Assembly: GCA_902799705.1 (NCBI GenBank)
Contig: CADCBP010000014.1
Location: forward strand, 653-64,652
Length of the DNA: 64,000 bases
Direction of reading: 5' to 3'
From: an uncultured Bacteroidales bacterium
Lineage (GTDB): Bacteria > Bacteroidota > Bacteroidia > Bacteroidales > Paludibacteraceae
The notes below the pieces were generated by a model that was not told the origin of the DNA, did not search any database, and was given only the letters and a program-made list of their open reading frames with translations. Numbering within the stretch: position 1 is the first letter of the stretch; the number at the start of each line of letters is the position of its first letter. A program made the position numbers and the translations under genes. Positions 44,765 through 55,300 of the stretch are shown here, piece by piece.

Positions 44765-45754
44765 TCAGATTTTTCTAAATCCGATGATCTCGCGTACCTC
44801 TTCGATGGTTTTCTCTGCACGTACAGCCGCTTTCTCTGCACCATCCCGCATGACGCGCTCAAGGTATGCATCATCGGATGAGTATGCAAGGATCTTCTCG
44901 CGTATCGGTGCCAGCAGTTTGTTGGCATCCGCCGCCATCTGTTTCTTCATGTCTCCATAACGGATCTCCATGCGGTTGTAGAGGTCGTTGTAATACTCGG
45001 TTGCCTCGGGTCCGCAGAGCAGTTCGCAGAGCGTGAAGAGGTTTTGTATCACCTCGGGTTTCTCCTGATTGAGTTGGGTCGGACCCTGATCGGTCACCGC
45101 GCGCATAATCTTCTTGGTGACAGTCTTCTCGTCATCGCAGAGATAGAGGCAGTTGCCTTCGGATTTGCCCATCTTTCCCGTCCCGTCCAGTCCCGGCACT
45201 TTGACCGCTTTGTCGGCAAAATGGAAGGAGGCGGGTTCTTTGAAATACTCGACGTTATAGATTCTATTGAATCTACGGGCGAAGAGTCGCGCCATTTCCA
45301 TGTTCTGCTCCTGGTCTTTTCCAACGGGCACTTTGTCGGCCTTGTGCATCAGGATATCCGCCGCCATGAGGCATGGATAAGTGAGCAGTCCTGCATTGAC
45401 GTTATCGGGTTGTTTGCGTACCTTCTCTTTAAACGAAGTAACGCGCTCGAGTTCGCCCAGATAGGCGTTCATATTGAGGTACAGATAGAGCTCGAGTACC
45501 TGCTTCACGTCGGACTGCACGTATATCCGCGCCTTCTCGGGGTCGATGCCGCAGGCGAGGTATTCGCTGAGGATGGTCTTGACGGAGTTACGGATGTTCT
45601 CCGGCGTCGGATGGGTCGTAAGCGAATGCCAGTCGGCGATAAAGAACATGCAGTCGTATTCGTCTTGCATCTGCACAAAACTCTTCACCGCCCCGAAATA
45701 GTTTCCGAGGTGCAGGTTTCCCGTAGGACGTATTCCACTAATAACTCTCTCCAT
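44765..45754 (-). CDS. trpS: Tryptophanyl-tRNA synthetase
   Basis: A 329-residue class I aminoacyl-tRNA synthetase that charges tRNA-Trp. The HIGH-like motif is TGNLHLGNYFG (about 11-21) and the KMSKS-like motif is KMGKSEGN. Typical TrpS segments are CMFFIADWHSLTTHP and TYPCLMAADILMH. The start is ATG 45754 (MERVISGIRPTG); an upstream in-frame ATG 45766 lies in the heptamer array. It sits between the small lipoprotein gene and the Lrp gene on the same strand, 22 bp after the Lrp stop. Confidence 0.96.
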   Translation of the reverse strand: MERVISGIRPTGNLHLGNYFGAVKSFVQMQDEYDCMFFIADWHSLTTHPTPENIRNSVKTILSEYLACGIDPEKARIYVQSDVKQVLELYLYLNMNAYLGELERVTSFKEKVRKQPDNVNAGLLTYPCLMAADILMHKADKVPVGKDQEQNMEMARLFARRFNRIYNVEYFKEPASFHFADKAVKVPGLDGTGKMGKSEGNCLYLCDDEKTVTKKIMRAVTDQGPTQLNQEKPEVIQNLFTLCELLCGPEATEYYNDLYNRMEIRYGDMKKQMAADANKLLAPIREKILAYSSDDAYLERVMRDGAEKAAVRAEKTIEEVREIIGFRKI

Positions 45755-45788
45755 TGATGATTTCAAATTTATGATTTCAAATTTCTAC
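45754..45788. repeat. Heptamer array between the Lrp gene and trpS
   Basis: TTGATGA, TTTCAAA, TTTATGA, TTTCAAA, TTTCTAC; covers the Lrp stop codon and reaches the trpS start codon. Confidence 0.85.
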
Positions 45789-46235
45789 GGGTATTTGACG
45801 ATAGATCGGTTGCGCGAGGGCCGTTAACGTAGTTGTATCCGATACGCCCGGAATAGCCTGAATCTTGGTGGTCAGGAGCGAGAGGAGGTGCTCGTTGTCA
45901 TGCGCAAAGACCTTAATCAGGATACCAAACGCGCCCAAGGTATATTGCGCTTCGACCACCTCCGGTATCTGCTGCAAAGCAGTAATAACCTGGTTGGACA
46001 TCGAGGCCTTCTCCATCGTGATACCAATATAAACGCAGAGCTGATAGCCCAGCATCTTCGGCTGCACATGGTAACTGGAACCGGTAATGACACCATTGTC
46101 GAACATTTTCTGCACGCGCTGATGCACCGCCGCGCGACTCACTCCGCACTGCTCCGCAACATCCTTGAACGGGATGCGGGCACTCTTGGTAATAATCTTG
46201 AGGATTTTACGGTCTAACTCGTCAATTTTTTCCAT
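45777..46235 (-). CDS. Lrp/AsnC-family transcription regulator
   Basis: A 152-residue regulator. The N-terminal helix-turn-helix is LDRKILKIITKSARIPFKDVAEQCGVSRAAVHQRVQKM (about 7-44). The RAM effector domain spans 65-145 (QLCVYIGITMEKAS, EVVEAQYTLGAFGILIKV). Such proteins form octamers and sense amino acids. The effector is unknown. It is divergent from the O-methyltransferase gene with overlapping promoters, so it may repress or activate both. trpS follows it, which would fit amino-acid control (inference). Confidence 0.93.
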   Translation of the reverse strand: MEKIDELDRKILKIITKSARIPFKDVAEQCGVSRAAVHQRVQKMFDNGVITGSSYHVQPKMLGYQLCVYIGITMEKASMSNQVITALQQIPEVVEAQYTLGAFGILIKVFAHDNEHLLSLLTTKIQAIPGVSDTTTLTALAQPIYRQIPVEI

Positions 46236-46296
46236 TATTTTGATAAATATAAAAATTTCTTAGCCTTTCAGGCACGATTAATTTAATTTTTGCTTG

Positions 46297-46328
46297 CAAA
46301 ATTAGTAAATTATTTTGATATGTGCAAA
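46297..46328 (-). promoter_or_regulatory. Promoter of the Lrp-family gene
   Basis: Minus-strand TTTG (46328-46325), 20 bp, TAATTTTG (46304-46297); overlaps the divergent promoter. Confidence 0.7.
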
Positions 46329-46344
46329 TTTTTTTATACTTTTG
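46314..46344 (+). promoter_or_regulatory. Promoter of the O-methyltransferase gene
   Basis: TTTG (46314-46317), 19 bp, TACTTTTG (46337-46344), 20 bp before the ATG at 46364. Confidence 0.7.
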
Positions 46345-46363
46345 CATCAAATTTAGTATCATT

Positions 46364-47020
46364 ATGACACTTGACGAGTATATTTCTGTTCATTCGAGCC
46401 CTGAAAATGCCGTTTTGGAGCATATCACGCGCGCCACGCACGTTCATATATTAAATCCCCACATGTTGAGCGGTCATGTCCAGGGTCGCGTACTGAGTAT
46501 GCTGAGTTGGATGATTCGTCCGAAACGCATCTTGGAGTTGGGTACGTTCACGGGTTATAGTGCGCTGTGTCTGGCGGAAGGGTTGGCGGAAGACGGAAAA
46601 CTGGTAACCATCGAGCATAACGATGAACTGGAAGAGACAATAAGACGCAATTTATCGCTCTCACCTCTATGCGAGCGAATAGAATTGCGCATTGGTGATT
46701 GCAAAGAAGTCCTAAACGCCGAAGGCAATAAACGCGAAGCAATAAACAGCGAAGCGCTTTACGACCTTGTCTTTATCGACGCCGACAAGCGGGAATACTG
46801 TACGTACTTGGATTTGGTCTATCCCTTGGTGCCCGTGGGTGGTTTTATATTGGCAGACAACACGCTTTGGGACGGCCATATTATCGATCCGGCGTACGAC
46901 AAAGACAAACAGACTTTGGGTCTGAGGGCATTCAACGACAAAGTAAAAGAGGATGACCGCTTTGAGCAAGTCATCCTCCCTTTACGCGACGGACTAACGT
47001 TGATGAGAAAAGTGAAATAG
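46364..47020 (+). CDS. SAM-dependent O-methyltransferase (COMT-like family 3)
   Basis: A 218-residue class I methyltransferase. Motif I is RILELGTFTGYSALCLAEGL; the acidic motif after it is LVTIEHNDELEE; YDLVFIDADKREYCTYLD is the metal-binding Asp region; GGFILADNTLWDGHI follows. These match catechol/caffeoyl-CoA-type O-methyltransferases with a divalent metal. The physiological acceptor is unknown. Start chosen at ATG 46364 behind the promoter, rather than 46322 inside it. The last 50 bp overlap the convergent thioesterase gene. Confidence 0.92.
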   Translation: MTLDEYISVHSSPENAVLEHITRATHVHILNPHMLSGHVQGRVLSMLSWMIRPKRILELGTFTGYSALCLAEGLAEDGKLVTIEHNDELEETIRRNLSLSPLCERIELRIGDCKEVLNAEGNKREAINSEALYDLVFIDADKREYCTYLDLVYPLVPVGGFILADNTLWDGHIIDPAYDKDKQTLGLRAFNDKVKEDDRFEQVILPLRDGLTLMRKVK

Positions 47021-47510
47021 CTTCTTCCCACGAATAGTCTTTTTCCTCAACCGTAGAGGGTAAATAGCCCATCGTCTCTTTCGCTTTCTCCTGTGGGAAC
47101 GTGAAGTACGTGCAGGTACATTCGCAGAGCAATTCTCCGTCAGCGGAAAAGAGTTCTCCTTTTACGATAGCTACATTCCGGCGCATCTCCACGAGAGATC
47201 CGCGCAGTTTGATGTAGTCCTGCAGCGTGGAGACGGGTTTATGATAGCGCATCTCCATCTTCGCCGTGACGCCGGCAGTCTTGAGGAGATGGAAGACCAC
47301 CCATCCGCATACTTCGTCCAAGAGTACTGCCTGCACTCCGCCATGAAGGGTGTTGAGCCACGACTGATGGTTCTGCGTCGGCCGCCAAATGGAAATGATA
47401 TCATCCCCGTCTTCGAAGAAACGCATCTGCGTTCCTATCGGATTGTCCGGACTACAGCCAAAACAGTTATATCCGGGCGTATGTATCCAAGGATTGATAA
47501 TTCGTTTCAT
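46971..47510 (-). CDS. Hotdog-fold thioesterase (PaaI-like)
   Basis: A 179-residue hotdog protein. The NCFGCSPDNPIGTQMRFFEDGD start and the WLNTLHGGVQAVLLDEVCGWVVFHLLK segment with the HGG motif are typical of the PaaI/YigI group; AKMEMRYHKPVSTLQDYIKLRG continues the fold. It likely hydrolyses an acyl-CoA thioester; the substrate is unknown. It starts inside the stop codon of the PP2C gene (ATGA) and so belongs to the signalling operon transcriptionally, perhaps only by position. Its 3' end overlaps the O-methyltransferase gene in antisense by 50 bp. Confidence 0.88.
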   Translation of the reverse strand: MKRIINPWIHTPGYNCFGCSPDNPIGTQMRFFEDGDDIISIWRPTQNHQSWLNTLHGGVQAVLLDEVCGWVVFHLLKTAGVTAKMEMRYHKPVSTLQDYIKLRGSLVEMRRNVAIVKGELFSADGELLCECTCTYFTFPQEKAKETMGYLPSTVEEKDYSWEEAISLFSSTLVRRVKGG

Positions 47511-48286
47511 GCTCTATCCGTAACTGTAAGCCAGATAGCGGAGATATTGTCTTTTCCTCCCGCCACTTTGGCTGCATCTACCAAATGTTCCACCAGATCC
47601 TTCTCGGACCAGTTGTTTTGCATCGCTTCATCAATCACGGCATCTATCTGCTCGTCTGTCAGCATATCCGTTATACCGTCGGAGCAAATCAGATAATGGT
47701 CGTCCGACAAGATGCGGTCCGTCACGTCCGCCACGTCCGCAAACACGGTCTCACCCGCGCCAAGCGAGTTATAGATGAGATTCGACTGCTGACTCTGGTC
47801 TCCTGTCAGGTTGCGCATCGAATGGTCCTCGCTAATCTGCTTGAGAATACCGTTACGATGGCGATACAAACGGCTGTCTCCGATATTGATGCTAAACACG
47901 CGACCGTCGTAAGAGAACAGACCTACAAACGTAGTACCCATCCCCCGAAATTGCGGCAACTCAACACCTTTTCTGTTGATCAACTCATGTGCACGTTGTG
48001 CCCATTCTTTGGTCGCAGCCACTATCTTGTCGGACAATAACTCATCGGGGAGACTGTTGAGAAACTCATCAAACGACTCAACCGCCAACTGGCTGGCAAA
48101 CTCACCTCCTTCATGACCTCCCATGCCATCCGCCACGATAGCCGCAAAGCGGGTAAAGTTATGCATAAAGAACGAGCCGTCACGCGATTCGTCCTGACAG
48201 AACTCTCGATTGAGGAGTATCGTGTCCTCGTTGTTCGTCCGAACGCATCCTACGTCCGAACGCAAAGCGTACGAAATCGTAATCAT
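47507..48286 (-). CDS. PP2C-family serine/threonine phosphatase
   Basis: A 259-residue metal-dependent phosphatase. All PP2C motifs are visible: RTNNEDTILL (about 16-25), IVADGMGGHEGGEFAS (50-65, the metal-binding Asp-Gly), GMGTTFVG, NIGDSRLYRHRNG, EDHSMRN, YLICSDGITDML and GKDNISAIW. No membrane helix is present, so it acts in the cytoplasm. It presumably reverses the kinase of the same operon. It overlaps the FHA gene by 4 bp (ATGA) at its start and the thioesterase gene at its end. This close coupling of kinase, reader and phosphatase is the core of the proposed circuit. Confidence 0.95.
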   Translation of the reverse strand: MITISYALRSDVGCVRTNNEDTILLNREFCQDESRDGSFFMHNFTRFAAIVADGMGGHEGGEFASQLAVESFDEFLNSLPDELLSDKIVAATKEWAQRAHELINRKGVELPQFRGMGTTFVGLFSYDGRVFSINIGDSRLYRHRNGILKQISEDHSMRNLTGDQSQQSNLIYNSLGAGETVFADVADVTDRILSDDHYLICSDGITDMLTDEQIDAVIDEAMQNNWSEKDLVEHLVDAAKVAGGKDNISAIWLTVTDRA

Positions 48287-48963
48287 GGATCTACTGTGAA
48301 TTCAACGGTTGAAAATCGTATCTTATCGCCTATATGGATAGGCTGAGCCACATTAACCGGTATCTGTTGACCGTTGAGGAACGTGCCGTTAGTCGAACCG
48401 ATATCGGTTACGGTCCATTCATTACCGGCATAGTCAATACGCGCGTGCTGACCGGACACATCGCCGAACACACCGAAGACCGAAGGATAATGGCCTCTAC
48501 GACCGATGATCACACCAGCTGCCAGACCCAAACGGATTCCGTACATCGGACAAACAAGGTGACCCGGTTGTAATCCGAACGAGCTCGCAGCTCCCGGACG
48601 AACGGTCTTGTCTGCACCACCTGCAGGAGTCTGCTGCGGTTGCTGCGGAGCCGGTTTCGGCTGTTGAGGAGTAACTTGCGGCTGTTGTGCAGGTTGTGGC
48701 GTCTGCTGCGGAGCAGACTGAGGTTGCTGAGCCGGTTGCGGTTGTTGCGGCTGTTGACCTGCCGCAGGAGTTTGAGGCTGCGGGTTAGGTTTGCCCTTGA
48801 ACTCACTGGCCTTGATCAATTCCGCGCCGCATTGTGTACAACGACGACCTCTGCCGAACACTTGACAGGAAGGGCAGATATACAATTCCGTACCACATTG
48901 GTCGCAGAAATAACTATCGCTTTCAATGTCACATTTGCATTTGGGGCATTTAACTAAATTCAT
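48283..48963 (-). CDS. FHA-domain protein with double zinc ribbon and DKTVRP motif
   Basis: A 226-residue protein. Two zinc ribbons sit at the N-terminus (CPKCKCDIESDSYFCDQCG, residues 6-24; CPSCQVFGRGRRCTQCG, 30-46). A Pro/Gln-rich linker (about 58-113) follows. Then comes ADKTVRPG with Thr120, matching the repeats of the kinase in the same operon. The FHA domain (143-226) has IIGRRGHYPS, GDVSGQHARIDY and DIGSTNGTFLNG, the phospho-threonine pocket. By analogy with other kinase-FHA pairs, the domain probably binds phosphorylated TIRP/TVRP motifs of the kinase or its own Thr120. Binding and phosphorylation are inferred. Confidence 0.93.
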   Translation of the reverse strand: MNLVKCPKCKCDIESDSYFCDQCGTELYICPSCQVFGRGRRCTQCGAELIKASEFKGKPNPQPQTPAAGQQPQQPQPAQQPQSAPQQTPQPAQQPQVTPQQPKPAPQQPQQTPAGGADKTVRPGAASSFGLQPGHLVCPMYGIRLGLAAGVIIGRRGHYPSVFGVFGDVSGQHARIDYAGNEWTVTDIGSTNGTFLNGQQIPVNVAQPIHIGDKIRFSTVEFTVDP

Positions 48964-48994
48964 ATAGTTTCAATTTTGATAGTTAACAAATAGA

Positions 48995-51900
48995 TTACAT
49001 ATCCTCTTCCTCGAACGTATTGAGTTCTTCCTGTGTTGCCGTATCGTCCAGCAACTTCGGCTCCAAACGACCGCCTTGGCGTTGTTTGACATCCGTGAAG
49101 TAGTTGTTCACAACGCGGGCGTTACCGAAATGACGGTCACGTTTGGCAAACAGGTCGATAAAGTGCTGCTCCATCTTCTTGTCTGCCTCAGGAGTCAAGA
49201 CATAGCCGGCCTTCTTGGCCTTCATGCGGAAGATCTCTGCCAGTTGCTCGCCGGTATAGTCCTCAAACGTGATAGACTTGTTGAAACGGGAAGTCAAACC
49301 GGAGTTGGACTCAACCCAAATCTTCATCTCGTGCGTATAACCGGCTGCAATACAAATGAACTTGCCTTTGTAGTCCAGCAATAACGGCAACAAGGTGTTG
49401 ATAGCCTCCTGACCGAAATCGCCTTTGCCTCCTTCGCTCAAAGCATAAGCCTCGTCGATAAACAACACGCCGCCCAAAGCGCTCTTGACCACTTTTGCCG
49501 TTTGAGGAGCCGTATGACCGACATAGCCGATCACCAAGTCCTTACGGGTCACTTCAACCAGCTTATTGGTCGGCAGCAAGCCTAAGGAGAAGAAGATATC
49601 CGCCATGATACGAGCGACCGTCGTCTTACCCGTTCCCGGATTACCGAGGAACAGATAGTGGTCGAGGTCCATCTTGAAGTTACGTCCCATCAACTTGGCA
49701 CGTTTCTGCTCTACCATGATCGTACGTGCCAGACCGCGCACCTCGTTCTTTACATTATCCAAACCGATCAAGTCGTCCAATTGCTTCATGCACTCCGAGA
49801 TATCAATCTGCTTCGGTTTCTCGTACGGGATATCCGAGGCCTCAAAGGTATTACACAGTTCCTGCGTGATCTCTTCCGTAGGTATCGCGGAGATACGTTT
49901 CGCCTGATGGCGCTTGATGGACTCATATAGCTTAACCATCTCGCGGGCATTACCGAATTTCTCGTCGCGCTTGTCATACATCTGACGAATAAGCATCGTA
50001 AGCAGTTCGTCCGCCTCCGGCGTGAATACTTTCTTCTTCTTTTTAGCCATCGAAACCAAGATCTGCTTGAGCTGTTCCGGTGTATAATCTTCGATATGCA
50101 TTCGATCGGTAAAACGACTGCTGAAACCCGGATTCGCATCTTGCAGGAATTGCTCTATCTCCTTACGGTAGCCGGCAATAACGACTACGAACTTACCGCG
50201 GTCGTTTTCCATACGCGTCATGAGCGCATCTACGGCCTCCGATCCTGTCGTGTCGCTCGAACCGCCGCCTCCTGCGCTTGACGGCAACAAGGTATAGGCC
50301 TCGTCAATAAAGAGAATACCGCCCATCGCATCTTCACACGCTTTGTTCATCACCTTGGCGCTCTCGTTCACATAAGACGATACCAGCGATTTACGCTCGC
50401 GCTCAACAACTTTGTCCGTCGGTAGCAGACCGATAGCCTTGAAGATACGGCCTAACATTCTTGCCACAGTCGTCTTACCTGTTCCGGGATTACCGGTCAG
50501 CACAATATGTACCGGCGTCAGCTCTGCTTGCGCAAAGCCCAACTCTGCCATACGTTTGTCGTTCTGCGTCTTAAGCGCTATCTCACGGATCTTCTCCTTC
50601 ACTTCCTCCATGCCGACCAACTCGTCCAGTTCAGCCAGCAACTCATCAACCGTCTTGTCCGCCATAGCCTCCGCGCCTTCTATATCTTCGCGCGTGATCA
50701 CATGCTCCATGCCATCTACGAACGTACCATTCTCCTTGGCTTCCTGGATACGGTCACCTTGGTTCTTAAGCGCATTCTCAAAGGCTTTGCGTACCTCACG
50801 GGCATTGGCGAAGTTACGCGTACGGGAGTTATACATCTTACGGAAGAAGTTATCTACCTGTTGCTCTGCCTCCTCGTCCAAGGTCAGTTTCTTGCCCTTC
50901 ACCATGCGACGGAAGATCTCTGCCAACTCTTCTGCCGTATAATCGCGGAAGTCAATCGTCTTCGAGAAACGCGACTCCAGACCGGAGTTGGACGCGATAA
51001 AGTCCGCCATCTCCTTGTTGTATCCTGCGGCAATAACGACGAACTGTCCGCGACGGTCTTCCATCAACTTAAGCAAGGTATCGATAGCCTCTTGACCGAA
51101 ACTGTCTCCTTCGCCCTGCTTGAGCGAGTATGCTTCGTCCACAAACAGGATACCGCCCATCGCCTTATTGACGCAATCCATTACCTTCGGCGCCGTATGA
51201 CCTACATACGAACCTACCAAGTCACCACGACTCACTTCTACCAACTGACCGATCGGCAGCACCTCCAGCGAACTCAGTACGTCCGCTAACAGACGAGCCA
51301 TCGTCGTCTTACCCGTTCCCGGATTACCAAGGAAAAGGAAGTGATCCGTTATCTCTCGCTTGACATTTGCCCCGTCACGCAAAGCATCCATCTCCAGTTT
51401 GTTGACAATCTGACGTACCGCATCTTTGATATTCTCCACGCCCACATACTTGTCAAACTCAGCCATCGCCTCTTCCGTCGTCTTGCGTCTGTACTCGGGA
51501 CCTTGGATATCTGCCTCGGTAGCCACCAACGTATTCCTGTCACGACGAACGGCAAACTCACTTATCTCAAGCGCCTTGTCTTTAGCGATATGCGCCGACA
51601 TCGATACACCCGGATGGTCTCGGTAGTACTGTTTGTAAACTCTGTCCAGTTTATCCTTTGCAGCCGGCTCTAATGTCAAACCGTATTCGTTCTTCAGCAT
51701 CATTTCCGTCATGTCGAGAATCTGCTCAGCCGAATAAGGTTGCAAATGGAACTGGTAGCGGAACAGCGAAGCAATAGTCGGGTTGTTCTGTACGAACTTA
51801 CCTAAGCCCGTCTCTGTTCCCATCAAGATAACAATCGGATTGCCGTCCCATTTCTTGATACCGTTGAACAGCACATCCAGATCCGTCACATTACGTACCT

Positions 51901-52327
51901 CGTCGTCCGGAAGCAATTTCTGCACGTTCTCGATACATAAGATACCGTCACGCGCCGCCATGATATTGTTGTCAAAATCGTCTGCGAAGCCGGCAAATTC
52001 CGACGCATCAATTACCTTCGGCGTAGGTTTGGAGATAATCTTGTTCTCGTAGAACAAATCTTGTATCACTCGCAACAAAGTCGATTTACCCATGCCGGCA
52101 TCACCCAAAATAAGCATGTTATGGCGTTTCACTTGCTGGCCGTTCATTCGTTGGCGGGACATAAGCGCTTCATACGTATCCAAAATATCACGCAGTTGTT
52201 GCTTGATTTCCGCCATGCCGATAAGGGAATGCAGTTGTTTCTGAGCCTTATCTACGAGTTTCTCACCACACCACTTGCAGTAGTTGGCTTCTTCTCGGTT
52301 GTCTTTGTTACATTTTTTGCATCTCAT
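48995..52327 (-). CDS. Zinc-ribbon protein with four AAA+ modules of CbbX/SpoVK/EccA type
   Basis: A 1110-residue cytoplasmic ATPase. A zinc ribbon (CKKCNKDNREEANYCKWCG, 3-21) leads four AAA+ modules. Module 1 has Walker A GDAGMGKS (75-82), but its Walker B reads ILCIEN, so hydrolysis is doubtful. Modules 2-4 have GNPGTGKT (334-341, 612-619, 895-902) and intact Walker B ILFVDE/ILFIDE/VLFIDE (393-, 671-, 954-), with SYVGHTA-type pore loops in modules 2 and 4 (SYVNESA in module 3). This resembles fused CbbX-like rubisco-activase or EccA-type ATPases. It is probably a remodeller that threads or pulls protein substrates; the substrate is unknown. It lies 15 bp after the kinase gene and 31 bp before the FHA gene. 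Confidence 0.93.
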   Translation of the reverse strand: MRCKKCNKDNREEANYCKWCGEKLVDKAQKQLHSLIGMAEIKQQLRDILDTYEALMSRQRMNGQQVKRHNMLILGDAGMGKSTLLRVIQDLFYENKIISKPTPKVIDASEFAGFADDFDNNIMAARDGILCIENVQKLLPDDEVRNVTDLDVLFNGIKKWDGNPIVILMGTETGLGKFVQNNPTIASLFRYQFHLQPYSAEQILDMTEMMLKNEYGLTLEPAAKDKLDRVYKQYYRDHPGVSMSAHIAKDKALEISEFAVRRDRNTLVATEADIQGPEYRRKTTEEAMAEFDKYVGVENIKDAVRQIVNKLEMDALRDGANVKREITDHFLFLGNPGTGKTTMARLLADVLSSLEVLPIGQLVEVSRGDLVGSYVGHTAPKVMDCVNKAMGGILFVDEAYSLKQGEGDSFGQEAIDTLLKLMEDRRGQFVVIAAGYNKEMADFIASNSGLESRFSKTIDFRDYTAEELAEIFRRMVKGKKLTLDEEAEQQVDNFFRKMYNSRTRNFANAREVRKAFENALKNQGDRIQEAKENGTFVDGMEHVITREDIEGAEAMADKTVDELLAELDELVGMEEVKEKIREIALKTQNDKRMAELGFAQAELTPVHIVLTGNPGTGKTTVARMLGRIFKAIGLLPTDKVVERERKSLVSSYVNESAKVMNKACEDAMGGILFIDEAYTLLPSSAGGGGSSDTTGSEAVDALMTRMENDRGKFVVVIAGYRKEIEQFLQDANPGFSSRFTDRMHIEDYTPEQLKQILVSMAKKKKKVFTPEADELLTMLIRQMYDKRDEKFGNAREMVKLYESIKRHQAKRISAIPTEEITQELCNTFEASDIPYEKPKQIDISECMKQLDDLIGLDNVKNEVRGLARTIMVEQKRAKLMGRNFKMDLDHYLFLGNPGTGKTTVARIMADIFFSLGLLPTNKLVEVTRKDLVIGYVGHTAPQTAKVVKSALGGVLFIDEAYALSEGGKGDFGQEAINTLLPLLLDYKGKFICIAAGYTHEMKIWVESNSGLTSRFNKSITFEDYTGEQLAEIFRMKAKKAGYVLTPEADKKMEQHFIDLFAKRDRHFGNARVVNNYFTDVKQRQGGRLEPKLLDDTATQEELNTFEEEDM

Positions 52328-52342
52328 AACTTATACGGCTTC

Positions 52343-55300
52343 TTAGGAGTGAATATTAAATTTCTTTTTGAAGATCTCGATCCATAATTCCCAGGTTGAT
52401 TTGCCTTCAAACTCAGCCGCGGCTTGTTTCTCCGCTTCTGTAATCTCACGGGAATACTCAAACTCTACCTTGGCGCCGGATTTGCTGTTGTAATACGTAC
52501 CCTTCATCGCCGAATAGGTTTCGTCCGTGAAGGTACAGTTATATGTTCCGTCCAAGACGTTGTTCTTCACTTGATCACGCAGGAACATCGTCTTTTTCTC
52601 CGTATTGATAGAACCGGCTACTTTCTCGTTTGTTACATGCTTGAAGCGTACATGAATAATGCCTTCTACATTATCCGCTGAAGCGGACGTGATATCCAGC
52701 AACGAAGTCTTGCCGTTGAAATAGCCCTTCCACGTCCCTACCATGTGCGGGATATGCGAGGAAGTGATGGACTGTTGTGCCATCAGACGCGGCGTTAAAG
52801 CAACCATCAACGCAAACAGACCGGCTGTTATAACCATCGTCGGGATTGCCCACCATAGTAACTTCTTCAGATTCGCGCTAAGCGTGTTCTCATAAGCTTT
52901 AGCCTCATCGATAATAGGCGAATCAAACGTACCGGATGTCGGATGGAAAGTATAGTGAAGCGGTTGGGCAAGGATATCGTCCAAACGCGAACCATCCGTA
53001 AAGGCATTCATATCGCTATGATTTAGAGGCAGGTCAATATAGCACTTCTTAAGAATAAGCCATCCGACTACTACCAGAATAAGCGCGATAGCATAAGGCG
53101 CTACCGGCACAAGGAACGCCATCAGCAGATACAAAAGCCAATAAAGGAAAGCGGCTACAATCCACGAGCAGATGACCTCTCCGATCAGTTTGCCGTCCAA
53201 GCCCGTCATGATACACATCGGGATAAACAAGATAAAGGTAGTCACTTCGGTAAAGCCCCAGAAATGGCCCTTCATAATGTTGCCCTCAAACGGGAAGCCA
53301 AGTACACAAAGCACAACTACCAAAGTCGCTAACGGCACAAAGCATAGTAATGCCAGCAATATACGAACCGCTACCATAGCACCATATTGACGTTTGGCGC
53401 CGTTGATCGCGCCTTGTACTTGCGAGGTGGCATACTGATATCGGCCTACCTCCGGCAGATCATCGTCCAGCGAAGCCAGGAACTGCATATACTGGTCCGT
53501 CTTCTTTTCAAACGCAAACTGGCGCGACAAATCGAGTTTGTTATCCTCTTGATAGAAAACCGTCAACCACTCTTTCAGACCGCGTTTATCCGATAATTCC
53601 GTCTTCAGTTCAGAACGGGACAGTTTCTTTGCATCCTGAGGTTTGTTCAGTATTTTGCCCGAAGCCGTACGGTAGAACGGCTCTACGCCCATACCCTGAA
53701 TACATTTGTACGTCGCAACTTTCTCGTTATAAGGAGCCGGTTTCTTGCGGTTGTCCTTCGAGTTGATATCAAAGCAATACTCGATAAAGTCGATCCAACT
53801 GTCATACGTTCCTTTGGACTTGAGGTAGAAATAGAGTACCGTGCCTTTGATGGAACGAACGTAATTGTAAATATCATTCAGTCGGCTTTGCTCTGCAGCT
53901 GAGTACTCATTAGGGTTGAACGTGGCATCTATCGCTTTATTGAGTGCCTCTCCGATGTGCTGATACGTGTACATCGTGTTTTGATCCCAACCTAACTGGA
54001 AGTTCACACTTCGGCTACAACAGAACAGCACGCCCCACGACGAAGCACCTGCCGTCATCTTCCATCCGTCAAACACGGTGCGGATACGAGCCGCTACGTT
54101 CTTGTCGCGATACTCAATCCATTTGATGAACGCCGGACGACGGATATCCCGCCACGTATCATCCGTAACGCTGTTCTCGCGGGCTGCATCAATCACATCT
54201 TTGAGTGTGTTACAATCTATCTGTTTGCCTGTTCGGGTTTCATAGACGAACGGCTGATTCGGATCCAGAGTATAAACGAGTTCTACTACAGCGTCGCGCA
54301 AGTCTTCCGGCTTGGCATTCGGCACACTCATCTTCTTATACAGATTACCTGCATACTGGTCCAGACCTTGCATCCGCAGCAATACATACAGCAGGTCACT
54401 ACCGTTCTTCAGATTCTTTACGTAAGCGGCTCTGTTATGCAAGATAGCCGACGCTATCTCCTGTTGTGTCGTGCAAGGATTGCCTTTGACGTCATAATAA
54501 GGCATCGCCGGATCAAGTACGTAACATGCGGCATAGACACCGGCCTGCTTGTCCGTCGCGTACTTGTTCTCTACGATCTCTTCGATCTCCACCTCCAACT
54601 CCGGACGAAGATTCTCCTTCAACCATTGGTTGATCTTACCGCTATAGAGGTATTTCTGCGCTAATGCCTGATCTTTGTACATCAGTTCCGCCAACTCTTC
54701 CGGAGAATTGGCAATCTGATTCTTACCGGCATTATAGATCACATGGAAGGTCGATTTCTTCTCTTCCTTTGCCGGCACAAATGATGCAAACGGATCACCT
54801 CCGCTGGCCCATTCTTTGATTTGTTGGAACGTAGGACGAATCGCATAATCCACAGCCGTCAGAGCTTTAATAAGACTCAGCGTATGTCCTTTCAGGTTGT
54901 CCGGATAAGGCAGTTTACCAATCTGTTTCCAGCGCATCAACTCTGCCTCTTTCTGACGGAAAGCACTCTCGCCCATCCACAGACACAACAACGCGATACC
55001 TAACGAATAGAAGTCGCTACTCTTGGTCAGCTCGCGCGCCTGCCCGGGTACACTATAATAAAACTCGGGCGCCGCGTACGTGGGCGTGCGCGCTTCTTTC
55101 GCTTTGTCACCCGGTTGAATGCGAACAAGACCGTCCTTGTCAAAACGGGACGAGATTCCGAAATCGGTCAGTACCAGACGTGTCTTTCCCTTATCCACAA
55201 ACAGGAAGTTAGCCGGTTTGACATCGCAATGCAAGAAGCCTTTCTCATGGCACGTGTGGATACAAAGCGCCATCATCACAGCCAGTTTCTTTAACTGCAA

